Made by a program: the position numbers and the translations under genes
Notes under the pieces: model-generated
The model's input: the letters and a program-made list of their open reading frames with translations, nothing else
What the model was told of the DNA's origin: nothing
The model's database searches: none
In this document: piece after piece, positions 49,554-57,586 of the stretch
How the letters are laid out: every line of letters begins with the position of its first letter
Position numbering within the stretch: the stretch's first letter is position 1
NCBI RefSeq assembly: GCF_000739085.1
Contig: NZ_CP009110.1
Span: 2,914,001 to 2,978,000 of the forward strand
Length of the DNA: 64,000 nt
Direction: 5' to 3'
From: Amycolatopsis methanolica 239
GTDB taxonomy: Bacteria; Actinomycetota; Actinomycetes; Mycobacteriales; Pseudonocardiaceae

Positions 49554-49840
49554 CCAGCCGCGGCCGGGGTGTCAATGGCTGTGGCACTACAGCTGGCCGC
49601 CGCGCCGGTGGGGAACAAGCGTGCGGCGGGAGCAATCCTCGCCGCCGGGCGGCCCTCCGGCAATGCCCCGAACGGGGCAATTTCAGCTTCTACATTTTAC
49701 TAGATGAAACACATGCGGAAGTGGTCAATTAACCGGCTACCAGGAGTAGTTGTTTGCGGGTGAGCAACGACCGCGGTCCGTCACCTGGCTGTGATCGAAC
49801 CGTGGCCGGAGAGCTGCCGGATCACTGGCGAAATTCCTTG

Positions 49841-49861
49841 GAGTGGCTTGTAACACCACTC
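49841..49861. promoter_or_regulatory. Inverted repeat GAGTGG-N9-CCACTC
   Basis: Six-base perfect arms about 130 bases upstream of the first EPS gene; possible operator. Confidence 0.35.
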
Positions 49862-49920
49862 TGAACGTCGCCGATTCCAGGGCAGATGCCGCCCCAGCTG
49901 GGGTCGGCGGAGCAAAGAGC

Positions 49921-49941
49921 ACGATTACTTTGCGTAATCGT
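49921..49941. promoter_or_regulatory. Inverted repeat ACGATTAC-N5-GTAATCGT
   Basis: Perfect eight-base arms with a TTTGC centre, 50 bases upstream of the first EPS gene. AT-rich and symmetric, it is a good operator candidate for the cluster. Confidence 0.5.
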
Positions 49942-49991
49942 CGGCGTGATCGGGGCGCGCCGGCACCCAGCCGGACGTCGCGGGAGGTCGG

Positions 49992-51515
49992 ATGGAAGAG
50001 CCGGTGCGGAAGCCCATGCCGCTGGGGGAGGCGGTTGTGGGTTCCGAAACGCGAGGCCCCGCGGGCCACGCCCGGCTGCACGCCGTCGGCCCGGGCGAGA
50101 AGAGCACTCCCCGCGCGGCCGCCCAGCCCTGGGAGAACCGGTACCGCTCCTACGTGATCATCGCGGACGTGGTCGCCACGCTGCTGGTCATCGTGACCGG
50201 CGCGCTGCTGATCCTCGACATCACCGGACGGCCCTACTTCCTGCACGCGTCGGGCACCGCGCTCGCGATCCTCTGCTCGCTGCCGATCAACCACGCCTGG
50301 AGCCAGCACGTGCTCGGCGAAGGCACCGAGGAGTTCCGCCGCCTCGGGCGTAGCCTCGTGATCGCCGCCGTGGTCGTGGCGCTCGCCGGGCTGCTCTTCG
50401 GCGCGCTCGACGTGCAGCCGTGGGTCTTCTACGCGGTCCCGGCCGTCGCGCTGATCGCGTTCCCGCTGCGGTACGGGCTGCGGCAGGTGCTGCACCGCAA
50501 GCGCCGCGCAGGCGAGTGCATGCACTCGGTGATCGCGGCAGGGTCGGCGGACACACTGCGCGACCTGATCGAGCGCACCCGAACCGAATCGCACGTGGGG
50601 TGGCAGGTGTCGGCCGTGTGCACCGCGGCCGGGCAGGGCGAGCGCGCCACCGGCGAGATCGGCGGCATCGCGGTGGCCGGCCGCCTCGACGAGCTCGCCG
50701 ACCAGGTCCGCCGCGGCGGTTACCGGGTCGTGGCGGTCACCTCCGATCCGCATTGGACACCGGAGCGGCTGCAGCAGCTGGCGTGGGACCTCGAGGGCAC
50801 GGGCGCCGAACTTGTCGTCGCCCCGGTCCTGATGGAGATCGCCGGGCCACGGCTCAACGTCTCCGGTGTGCTCGGCATGCCGCTGCTGCGGGTTTCGGCG
50901 CCCACGTTCACCGGCGGCCGCCGTGTCGTGAAGGACATCGTCGACCGTATGGGCGCCGCCGCGCTGATCGTGCTGGCCGCGCCGCTCCTGCTCGGCATCG
51001 CGGCGCTGATCAAGCTCAACGACCGCGGCCCGGTGTTCTACCGCCAGCTGCGTGTCGGCCGCGACGGCCGCACCTTCACCATGGTCAAGTTCCGCACCAT
51101 GGTCATTGACGCCGACCGCCTGCGGCACGGCCTGCTCGGCGACAACGAGGGTTCCGGCCCGCTGTTCAAGCTCCGCCGCGACCCGCGCATCACCCGCATC
51201 GGCGCGGTGCTGCGCCGGTACTCCCTCGACGAGCTGCCGCAGCTGTTCAACGTCCTCGGCGGCACCATGTCGCTCGTCGGCCCGCGCCCGCCGCTGCCCG
51301 CCGAGATCGAAAACTACGAGCGCGCCGCGCGCCGCAAGCTGCTCGTCAAGCCGGGCATGACCGGGCTGTGGCAGGTCAGCGGGCGCAGCGACCTGTCCTG
51401 GGAGGAGGCCGTCCGCCTCGACCTGCGCTACGTCGAGGACTGGTCGCTGGCGCTGGACATGGCGATCCTGTGGAAGACGTTCCGCGCGGTCACCGGAGGC
51501 CGGGGCGCGTACTGA
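49992..51515 (+). CDS. Polyprenyl-phosphate glycosyl-1-phosphate transferase (EPS initiating enzyme)
   Basis: Membrane enzyme that starts an exopolysaccharide repeat unit by attaching a sugar-1-phosphate to undecaprenyl phosphate. 507 residues: an N-terminal tail, four membrane helices (ADVVATLLVIVTGALLILDI near 58 and others), a CoA-binding-like central region, and the catalytic C-terminal domain with GPVFYRQLRVGRDGRTFTMV near 348, KFRTMVIDADRL near 368, and VKPGMTGLWQVSGRSDLSW near 455. ATG 49992 is preceded by GGGAGG. First gene of the cluster. Confidence 0.93.
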   Translation: MEEPVRKPMPLGEAVVGSETRGPAGHARLHAVGPGEKSTPRAAAQPWENRYRSYVIIADVVATLLVIVTGALLILDITGRPYFLHASGTALAILCSLPINHAWSQHVLGEGTEEFRRLGRSLVIAAVVVALAGLLFGALDVQPWVFYAVPAVALIAFPLRYGLRQVLHRKRRAGECMHSVIAAGSADTLRDLIERTRTESHVGWQVSAVCTAAGQGERATGEIGGIAVAGRLDELADQVRRGGYRVVAVTSDPHWTPERLQQLAWDLEGTGAELVVAPVLMEIAGPRLNVSGVLGMPLLRVSAPTFTGGRRVVKDIVDRMGAAALIVLAAPLLLGIAALIKLNDRGPVFYRQLRVGRDGRTFTMVKFRTMVIDADRLRHGLLGDNEGSGPLFKLRRDPRITRIGAVLRRYSLDELPQLFNVLGGTMSLVGPRPPLPAEIENYERAARRKLLVKPGMTGLWQVSGRSDLSWEEAVRLDLRYVEDWSLALDMAILWKTFRAVTGGRGAY

Positions 51516-51542
51516 CGCCCGTCTCTGGCACCCTTGCCGGAC

Positions 51543-52199
51543 GTGCAGGCTCTCACCTTCCCCCGTCTCCGCTCGGTAGCGCTGCTCGGCGCCCACTGCG
51601 ACGACCTCGCCATCGGCGCCGGCGGCGCGCTGCTCACCTTGTGCGCGCACCGCCCGGACCTCGAGGTGCACGCGCTCGTCCTGTCCGGCGGCGGCACCGA
51701 GCGCGCCGCCGAGGAACAGGCCGCGCTCACCGAGTTCTGCGCCCCGGCGCGCGTCGAGCTGACCGTGCTGGACCTGCCCGACGGGCGGATGCCCGCGCAC
51801 TGGAACGCGGTCAAGGACGCGGTCACCGCGCTGCGCGGCCGCGTCACGCCGGACCTGGTGTTCGCGCCGCAGCCCGCCGACCGCCACCAGGACCACCGCT
51901 TGCTCGCCGAGATCGTGCCCACCGTGTTCCGCGACCAGCCCGTGCTCGGCTACGAGATCCTCAAGTGGGACGGCGACCTCGGCCAGCCCACGGTGTACCA
52001 GCCGCTCACCGAGGAGGTCGCCGAGGCGAAGGCCGACCTGCTGGCCAAGCACTACCCCTCGCAGCACGGCCGGGACTGGTACACCCGTGACGCCTTCCTC
52101 GGCCTGGCCCGGCTGCGCGGGGTGCAGCAGCACACCCGCTACGCGGAGGCCTTCTACGTGGACAAGCTCGCGCTGGCGCTCGGCGAGGGGGCGCGGTGA
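51543..52199 (+). CDS. PIG-L/LmbE family deacetylase
   Basis: Zinc-dependent N-deacetylase fold, 218 residues. The metal motif is LGAHCDDLAIG (H and both D) with the distant histidines in DRHQDHRLLAE near residue 121. GTG 51543 (VQALTFPRLRSV) is chosen over TTG 51534. In a sugar cluster it probably removes an acetyl group from an acetamido-sugar nucleotide or lipid-linked sugar. Its stop overlaps the next gene. Confidence 0.8.
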   Translation: MQALTFPRLRSVALLGAHCDDLAIGAGGALLTLCAHRPDLEVHALVLSGGGTERAAEEQAALTEFCAPARVELTVLDLPDGRMPAHWNAVKDAVTALRGRVTPDLVFAPQPADRHQDHRLLAEIVPTVFRDQPVLGYEILKWDGDLGQPTVYQPLTEEVAEAKADLLAKHYPSQHGRDWYTRDAFLGLARLRGVQQHTRYAEAFYVDKLALALGEGAR

Positions 52200-53269
52200 T
52201 CACCTGCCGGGCGTGCGGCGCCACCGACGGCGAGGTCGTGCTGGACCTGGGGGAGCAGCCGCCGTGCGACCTGTTCCCGCCCGCGGCCGATCCCGGCCCG
52301 GATCCGGTGTGGCCGCTGCGGATGTGGATGTGCGCGCGGTGCGCGCTGGCCCAGCTGGCCGAGGATCCGGGCACGGCCGAGGAATCCGCCGGGGTGGAGC
52401 CGAAGGCGTTGACCGACCAGGCGGCCGCCGCGGTCGCGCGCCTCACGGGTGCCGGGCTGGTGCGACCGGGCGCGACCGTGGCGGAGTTCGGCAGCCCGCA
52501 CGGCGGTTCGTGGCTGCCGCTGCTGCGCGCCGCGGGCATGCGGGAGGCGGCCGAGGACGAGCCCGCGGACGTCGTCGTCGACTGCTTCGGGTTGATGCAC
52601 GAACCGGACCAGCGCGCGGCCATGGCCCGCCGCGCCGCGCGGCTCGCGCCCGGCGGCGCCTTGCTGATGCAGTTCCACTCGCTGGCCTCGATCGTCCGGC
52701 TGGGGCAGTGGAACGCCTTGCGCCACGGGCACTTCGCCTACTACTCCACCCCGGCCGCGATCACTCTGGCCGCGTCCGCGGGCCTGCGGCCCGGCCGCAG
52801 CTGGACCTTCGACCTCTACGGCGGCACCGTGCTCCTCGAACTCACCCGTGACGCGAGTATGGCGGCGGAGACCGCCGGCCTGGTGGCCGGGGAACGCGCC
52901 GCCGGGGCCGACCGGATTCCGGTCGTCGCCGGGCTCGGCCGGGCCGTCGAAGCGGGCTGCGACCGCGTCCGCGCGCGGCTGCGGGAGCTCGCGGGGCAGC
53001 GCGTCGTCGGCTACGGCGCCGCGTCCAGGGCTGTGGTGTTGCTGCGCCGCGCCGGAATCGATAGCGATCTGTTGCCGGAGATCGCGGACGTCTCGCCCGC
53101 GAAGCACGGCCGGCGCATGCCCGGTACCCGGATCCCAGTGGTATCAACGGAAGTCCTCACCCACCCGATTCCGCGCGCTGTCCTCCTGTTCGTCTCCGAT
53201 CTCGAGCCCGAGGTGCGCGCCGCCTTCCCGCAGCTCGACGGCGACCACTGCGAGTGGATCGTGGCGTGA
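52196..53269 (+). CDS. Diverged sugar C-methyltransferase homologue, possibly inactive
   Basis: Paralogue of the next C-methyltransferase, 357 residues. The N-terminal four-cysteine zinc site is kept (CRACGATDG and MCARCALAQL). In the SAM domain the motif I equivalent is EFGSPHGGSWL, and about 35 residues carrying the adenosine-binding acid of the relative (GIEPS) are missing. The catalytic region reads LRHGHFAYY where the relative has IYHEHFQYY, losing Tyr and Glu but keeping one His. The C-terminal domain is kept (VVGYGAASRAVVLLRRAGID). It overlaps the deacetylase by four bases. Confidence 0.75.
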   Translation: MITCRACGATDGEVVLDLGEQPPCDLFPPAADPGPDPVWPLRMWMCARCALAQLAEDPGTAEESAGVEPKALTDQAAAAVARLTGAGLVRPGATVAEFGSPHGGSWLPLLRAAGMREAAEDEPADVVVDCFGLMHEPDQRAAMARRAARLAPGGALLMQFHSLASIVRLGQWNALRHGHFAYYSTPAAITLAASAGLRPGRSWTFDLYGGTVLLELTRDASMAAETAGLVAGERAAGADRIPVVAGLGRAVEAGCDRVRARLRELAGQRVVGYGAASRAVVLLRRAGIDSDLLPEIADVSPAKHGRRMPGTRIPVVSTEVLTHPIPRAVLLFVSDLEPEVRAAFPQLDGDHCEWIVA

Positions 53270-53353
53270 ATCGTGGCCGGTCAATCCGGTCAAAACGCGA
53301 AGATGATCTCTTCCCGGTGACTTCTCGTGGGGTAGGGCACTACGGCGAGTGGT

Positions 53354-53385
53354 AGTGATCACCCGATCGGGGTGAGCTGATCACT
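53354..53385. promoter_or_regulatory. Operator-like inverted repeat before the second methyltransferase gene
   Basis: AGTGATCA 53354-53361 and TGATCACT 53378-53385 flank an inner CCC-GATC-GGG palindrome. A good -10 box TATAGT (53418-53423) follows 33 bases later, so an internal, regulated promoter of the EPS cluster lies here in the 214-base gap. Confidence 0.5.
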
Positions 53386-53483
53386 CGGTTGCTCGTAACG
53401 CTGACCACTGCCATCCCTATAGTCACGTTGACATAGGCCCCTTCCGGGCCGGGAGGATCGATCACCGGGGAGCACGCCGCACC

Positions 53484-54758
53484 ATGTCAGCCCAGACGCT
53501 GTCCTGCCGCCTGTGCGGTTCGCCGGGTCTGCGCAGCGTGGTCGACCTCGGCGCGAGCCCGCCCTGCGAATCGTTCCTCGCCGCGGCGGACCTCGACGCG
53601 CCCGAGCCGGCGTACCCGCTGCATCTGCGGATCTGCCCGGAGTGCCTGCTGGCCCAGCTGCCGCCCCTGATCGATCCCGCCGAGACGTTCACCGAATACG
53701 CTTACTTTTCGTCGTTTTCCCACTCCTGGCTGGCGCACGCCGAGAAGTTCGTCGACTCCGCGGTGAGCCGCCTCGGGCTCGGCCCGGACTCCTTCGTCGT
53801 CGAGGTCGCCAGCAACGACGGCTACCTTCTGCGCAACGTCGTCGGCCGCGGCCTGCGCTGCCTGGGCATCGAACCCTCGGTCAACGTCGGCGCGGCCGCG
53901 CGCGAGGCCGGGGTGCCGACCCTGACCGCGTTCCTGACGCCGGAGACCGGCGCCGCGGTCCGCGCCGAGCACGGGCCCGCGGACCTGGTGGTGGCCAACA
54001 ACGTCTACGCGCACATCCCGGACGTCCTCGGTTTCACGAAGGGCCTGCGCGCGCTGGTCGCCGACGACGGCTGGGTCTCGATCGAGGTGCAGCACCTGCT
54101 CAGCCTCGTCGAGCTGACCCAGTACGACACGATCTACCACGAGCACTTCCAGTACTACACGCTCGCCTCGGCGCAGCGGGCGCTCGCGACCGGCGGCCTG
54201 GCCGTGACCGACGTCGAACTGCTGGACACGCACGGCGGCTCGATCCGCGTGTGGGCGCGGCCCGCCGAGGCGGCGGGCGAGCCGTCCCCGCGGGTCGCCG
54301 AGGTGCTGGACACCGAGCGCGCCGCCGGGCTGCACGACCTGTCCGGCTACGCCGGTTTCGCGCGCCGCGTCGAGGAGATCCGGCTGTCGCTGCTGGAGTT
54401 CCTGATCGGCGCGAAGCGCCGCGGCGAGCGGGTCGTCGGCTACGGCGCGCCCGGCAAGGGCAACACCCTGCTCAACCACTGCGGGATCCGGCCCGACCTG
54501 CTCGAGTACACAGTGGACCGCAACCCGTACAAGCACGGCCGGTTCACGCCCGGCACGCGGATCCCGATCCACTCCCCGGAGCGGATCGCCGCGGACCGGC
54601 CCGACTACGTGCTCGTGCTGCCCTGGAACCTGCGCGCCGAGCTGACCGAGCAGCTGGCCCACGTCGCCGACTGGGGCGGCCGCCTGGTGTTCGCGATCCC
54701 GGAACTGGAGATCGTCTCCCCAGAGAATCCCGTGCTGCACGCTGTCGAGGTGAACTGA
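53484..54758 (+). CDS. NDP-sugar C-methyltransferase (TylC3/TcaB9-like)
   Basis: Adds a carbon-linked methyl group, typically at C3 of a keto-deoxysugar nucleotide. 424 residues: zinc-binding N terminus (CRLCGSPG and ICPECLLAQL), SAM domain with VVEVASNDGYLLRNV near residue 110, catalytic IYHEHFQYY near 217 (Tyr-Glu-His set of the family), and the C-terminal domain with VVGYGAPGKGNTLLNHCGI near 318. RBS GGGGAG before ATG 53484. Followed at once by a cytidylyltransferase gene. Confidence 0.9.
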   Translation: MSAQTLSCRLCGSPGLRSVVDLGASPPCESFLAAADLDAPEPAYPLHLRICPECLLAQLPPLIDPAETFTEYAYFSSFSHSWLAHAEKFVDSAVSRLGLGPDSFVVEVASNDGYLLRNVVGRGLRCLGIEPSVNVGAAAREAGVPTLTAFLTPETGAAVRAEHGPADLVVANNVYAHIPDVLGFTKGLRALVADDGWVSIEVQHLLSLVELTQYDTIYHEHFQYYTLASAQRALATGGLAVTDVELLDTHGGSIRVWARPAEAAGEPSPRVAEVLDTERAAGLHDLSGYAGFARRVEEIRLSLLEFLIGAKRRGERVVGYGAPGKGNTLLNHCGIRPDLLEYTVDRNPYKHGRFTPGTRIPIHSPERIAADRPDYVLVLPWNLRAELTEQLAHVADWGGRLVFAIPELEIVSPENPVLHAVEVN

Positions 54759-55562
54759 ATGAAGGTGGTGCTCTTCTGCGGCGGCTACGGCATGCGCATG
54801 CGCAACGGCCCCGCGGACGACGTGCCCAAGCCGATGCAGATGGTCGGCCCGCGGCCGCTGCTGTGGCACGTGATGCGGTACTACGCGCACTTCGGGCACA
54901 CCGACTTCATCCTGTGCCTCGGCTACGGAGCGCGGCACATCACGGACTTCTTCCTGACCTACACCGAGACCGCGTCCAACGACTTCGTGCTGCGCGGCGG
55001 TGAGGTCGAGCTGCTGTCCACCGACATCAGCGACTGGTCGATCACGTTCGTGCACACCGGAGTCGAGTCGCCGATCGGGGAGCGGCTGCGCCGGGTTCGC
55101 AAGCACGTCGAGGGCGAGGAGATGTTCCTCGCCAACTACGCCGACGTGCTCACCGACGCCCCGCTCGACGTCATGGTTGACAACCTCGCCGCCTCCGACG
55201 CCGGTGCGTCGATGATGGTGGTGCCGCCGCAGTCCTCGTTCCACTGCGTGGAGTTCCGGGACGGCACCAACCGTGTGTCCGGGATCAGCTCGGCGAGCCG
55301 GCTGCCGCTGTGGGAGAACGCCGGCTACTTCGTGCTGCGGCAGGAGATCTTCGACCACCTCCCGGAGAACGGCGACCTGGTCGAGGACGGCTGCGCGGCG
55401 CTGGCCGAAAAGGACCGGCTGATCGCCTACCCCTACCGCGGTTTCTGGCAGCCCGCCGACACGTTCAAGGAACGCGCCGCGCTCGACGCGGCCTACGAAA
55501 GCGGCGCGCGCCCGTGGATGCTGTGGGAGCGCCCGGCCCCGATCCCGGCGGAGGTGCGCTGA
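54759..55562 (+). CDS. rfbF: Glucose-1-phosphate cytidylyltransferase (RfbF-like)
   Basis: Makes CDP-glucose from CTP and glucose-1-phosphate. 267 residues with the nucleotide-binding start [28 protein letters not shown] near 27, the catalytic region [17 protein letters not shown] near 125, and the C-terminal [15 protein letters not shown]. No CDP-glucose 4,6-dehydratase gene of the standard type is seen, although the next SDR may provide a related step. Starts directly at the stop of the methyltransferase. Confidence 0.9.
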   Translation: MKVVLFCGGYGMRMRNGPADDVPKPMQMVGPRPLLWHVMRYYAHFGHTDFILCLGYGARHITDFFLTYTETASNDFVLRGGEVELLSTDISDWSITFVHTGVESPIGERLRRVRKHVEGEEMFLANYADVLTDAPLDVMVDNLAASDAGASMMVVPPQSSFHCVEFRDGTNRVSGISSASRLPLWENAGYFVLRQEIFDHLPENGDLVEDGCAALAEKDRLIAYPYRGFWQPADTFKERAALDAAYESGARPWMLWERPAPIPAEVR

Positions 55563-56587
55563 TGCGGGTCCTGCTGACCGGGCACCAGGGCTACCTGGGA
55601 TCGGTGATGGCGCCGGTGCTGCGCGAGGCGGGGCACGAGGTGCTGGGCCTGGACTCCGGCCTGTTCGCCGCGTGCGTGCTCGGGCCCGCCCCGGACGACC
55701 CGCCGGGCGATCCGGTGGACCTGCGCGACGTCACCGCCGAGCGGCTGTCCGGTGTGGACGCCGTGATCCACCTGGCCGCGCTGTCCAACGACCCGCTCGG
55801 CGCGCTCGCACCGGAGCTGACCTACGAGATCAACCACGCCGCGTCGGTGCGGCTGGCCAAGCTCGCCAAGGACGCCGGCGTGCGCCGCTTCCTCTACGCC
55901 TCCACCTGCTCGGTGTACGGCGCGGCGGGGGACGACCTGGTCACCGAGGACGCGCCGCTGCGGCCGGTCACCCCGTACGCGGAGTCCAAGGTGCGCGTCG
56001 AGGACGACCTGCACGACCTCGCCGACTCCGGGTTCAGCCCGGTGTACCTGCGCAACGCGACCGCCTTCGGGTTCTCCCCGCGGCTGCGCGCGGACATCGT
56101 GCTGAACAACCTGGTGGGCCACGCCGTGCTCACCGGCCAGGTGCGGGTGCTCTCCGACGGCACGCCGTGGCGGCCGCTGGTGCACGCGCACGACATCGCC
56201 ACGGCCTTCGCGGCGGCGCTCACCGCGCCCACCGAAGCCGTGCACGACCGGGCGTTCAACGTGGGCACCGAGGCCAACAACCTCACGGTCCGCCAGATCG
56301 CCGAGTCCGTGGTTACCGCCGTGCCGGGCTCGGAACTGCTCATCACCGGCGAGGCTGGCCCCGATCACCGCTCCTACCGGGTGGACTTCTCCCGCATCCG
56401 GGAAGCGCTTCCCAGGTACGCGGCCGTCTGGTCCGTCGAGGACGGCGCGCGCGAGCTGGCCGGGCACTACACCCGCCACGGCCTGACCATGGACGCGTTC
56501 ACGCAGCGCTACACCCGCCTCGCGTGGCTGAAGTCCGAGCAGGCAGGCGGCCGTCTCGCGGAAGATCTGCGAAGACACCGAACCTGA
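55562..56587 (+). CDS. NAD-dependent epimerase/dehydratase (extended SDR)
   Basis: Sugar-nucleotide epimerase, dehydratase or reductase of 341 residues. NAD site TGHQGYLGS near residue 6, [11 protein letters not shown] near 68, the catalytic set STCSVYG near 114 and YAESK (Y139, K143). ATG 55562 overlaps the cytidylyltransferase stop. It likely modifies the CDP-activated sugar handled by its neighbours. Exact reaction unknown. Confidence 0.88.
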   Translation: MRVLLTGHQGYLGSVMAPVLREAGHEVLGLDSGLFAACVLGPAPDDPPGDPVDLRDVTAERLSGVDAVIHLAALSNDPLGALAPELTYEINHAASVRLAKLAKDAGVRRFLYASTCSVYGAAGDDLVTEDAPLRPVTPYAESKVRVEDDLHDLADSGFSPVYLRNATAFGFSPRLRADIVLNNLVGHAVLTGQVRVLSDGTPWRPLVHAHDIATAFAAALTAPTEAVHDRAFNVGTEANNLTVRQIAESVVTAVPGSELLITGEAGPDHRSYRVDFSRIREALPRYAAVWSVEDGARELAGHYTRHGLTMDAFTQRYTRLAWLKSEQAGGRLAEDLRRHRT

Positions 56588-56695
56588 CCGCAGGGCCGCG
56601 CGTCACACGATCGAGCACCAGCCCCGCACTTCCCCGACCCGCGCACCAGCCGACCCGGTGTGCCCGCCAGCAAGGACAGCACGGCGTTGACGATC

Positions 56696-57586
56696 ATGGA
56701 TTCCCCCAGTCCCGTCACCGACTACGAGAACCTGGGCGACGCGTTCGCCTTCGCCGCCGCGCACCCGCCCCGCCGCGGGCCCGACCCACGCGTCACCGTC
56801 GTGGTGCCGGCGAAGAACGAGGCGGCGAACCTGCGTGAGATCCTGCCCGAGCTGCCGCCCGTGCACGAGGTGCTGGTCGTCGACGCCGACACCGGGGACG
56901 GCACGCCGAAGGTCGCGCGTGCGGCGCGGCCGGGCGTGCGGGTCATCAAGCAGACCCGGCGCGGCAAGGGCAACGCCCTGGCCTGCGGCTTCCTCGCCGC
57001 GTCCGGCGACGTGATCGTGATGTTCGACGCCGACGGCTCGGCCGATCCGGCGGAGATCCCGCGGTTCGTGGAAGCGCTCACCGACGGCGCGGACTTCGCC
57101 AAGGGCACCCGGTTCGCCCCGGGGGGCGGCAGCCACGACATCACCCACCTCCGCGCCGCGGGGAACTCCGGGCTCAACCGCCTGTCCAACACGCTGTTCA
57201 GCGCCGGGTTCACCGATCTCTGCTACGGCTACAACGCGTTCTGGCGCGACCTGGTCCCGATGCTGAACCTGCCGCCGGTGTTCGCGCCGGCCGGCGAGGA
57301 GATGCTGTGGGGCGACGGTTTCGAGATCGAGACCGTGATCAACTGCCGGATGGCCGCGCTGGGACTGTGGATCACCGAGGTTCCCAGCGTCGAGCGGGCC
57401 CGCCTGCACGGCGAGACCAACCTGCGCACCTTCTCCGACGGCGGCCGGGTGCTGCGCACGCTGGTCGCCGAATGGCAGCGGGTCGGCCGCCAGCGCCGCA
57501 GCCGCCGGTTCGGCCTGTTCACCCCGGAGCCGGTCGTGGACACCCCGGCGCCGCTCGCGCTGGACACGGGAGCCCCCGAAGCATGA
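56696..57586 (+). CDS. Family 2 glycosyltransferase
   Basis: GT-A fold glycosyltransferase resembling dolichol-phosphate-mannose-like enzymes: VTVVVPAKNEAANLREILPE near residue 33, VDADTGDGTP near 62, VIVMFDADGSADP near 103 (DxD), and a conserved FTDLCYGYNAFWRDLVP near 165. Length about 296 from ATG 56696 (MDSPSPVTDY); an upstream GTG at 56660 is less likely. Probably transfers a sugar to a lipid carrier or the growing repeat unit. Confidence 0.85.
   Translation: MDSPSPVTDYENLGDAFAFAAAHPPRRGPDPRVTVVVPAKNEAANLREILPELPPVHEVLVVDADTGDGTPKVARAARPGVRVIKQTRRGKGNALACGFLAASGDVIVMFDADGSADPAEIPRFVEALTDGADFAKGTRFAPGGGSHDITHLRAAGNSGLNRLSNTLFSAGFTDLCYGYNAFWRDLVPMLNLPPVFAPAGEEMLWGDGFEIETVINCRMAALGLWITEVPSVERARLHGETNLRTFSDGGRVLRTLVAEWQRVGRQRRSRRFGLFTPEPVVDTPAPLALDTGAPEA

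Larger units (their letters stand above)
49420..49991. other. 570-bp intergenic region upstream of the EPS cluster
   Basis: No gene. It contains a structured element (49483-49553), an unusually AT-rich patch (49686-49755) and two inverted repeats (49841-49861, 49921-49941). It is expected to hold the main promoter of the exopolysaccharide genes. Confidence 0.6.

Noticed and set aside
49406..49732. Short + strand frames after IclR
   Set aside because: They overlap the structured RNA candidate and read as non-protein sequence.
49737..52133. Long - strand frame opposite the EPS initiating enzyme
   Set aside because: Low-information Arg/Gly/Gln-rich translation and no motif, while the + strand encodes clear conserved enzymes.
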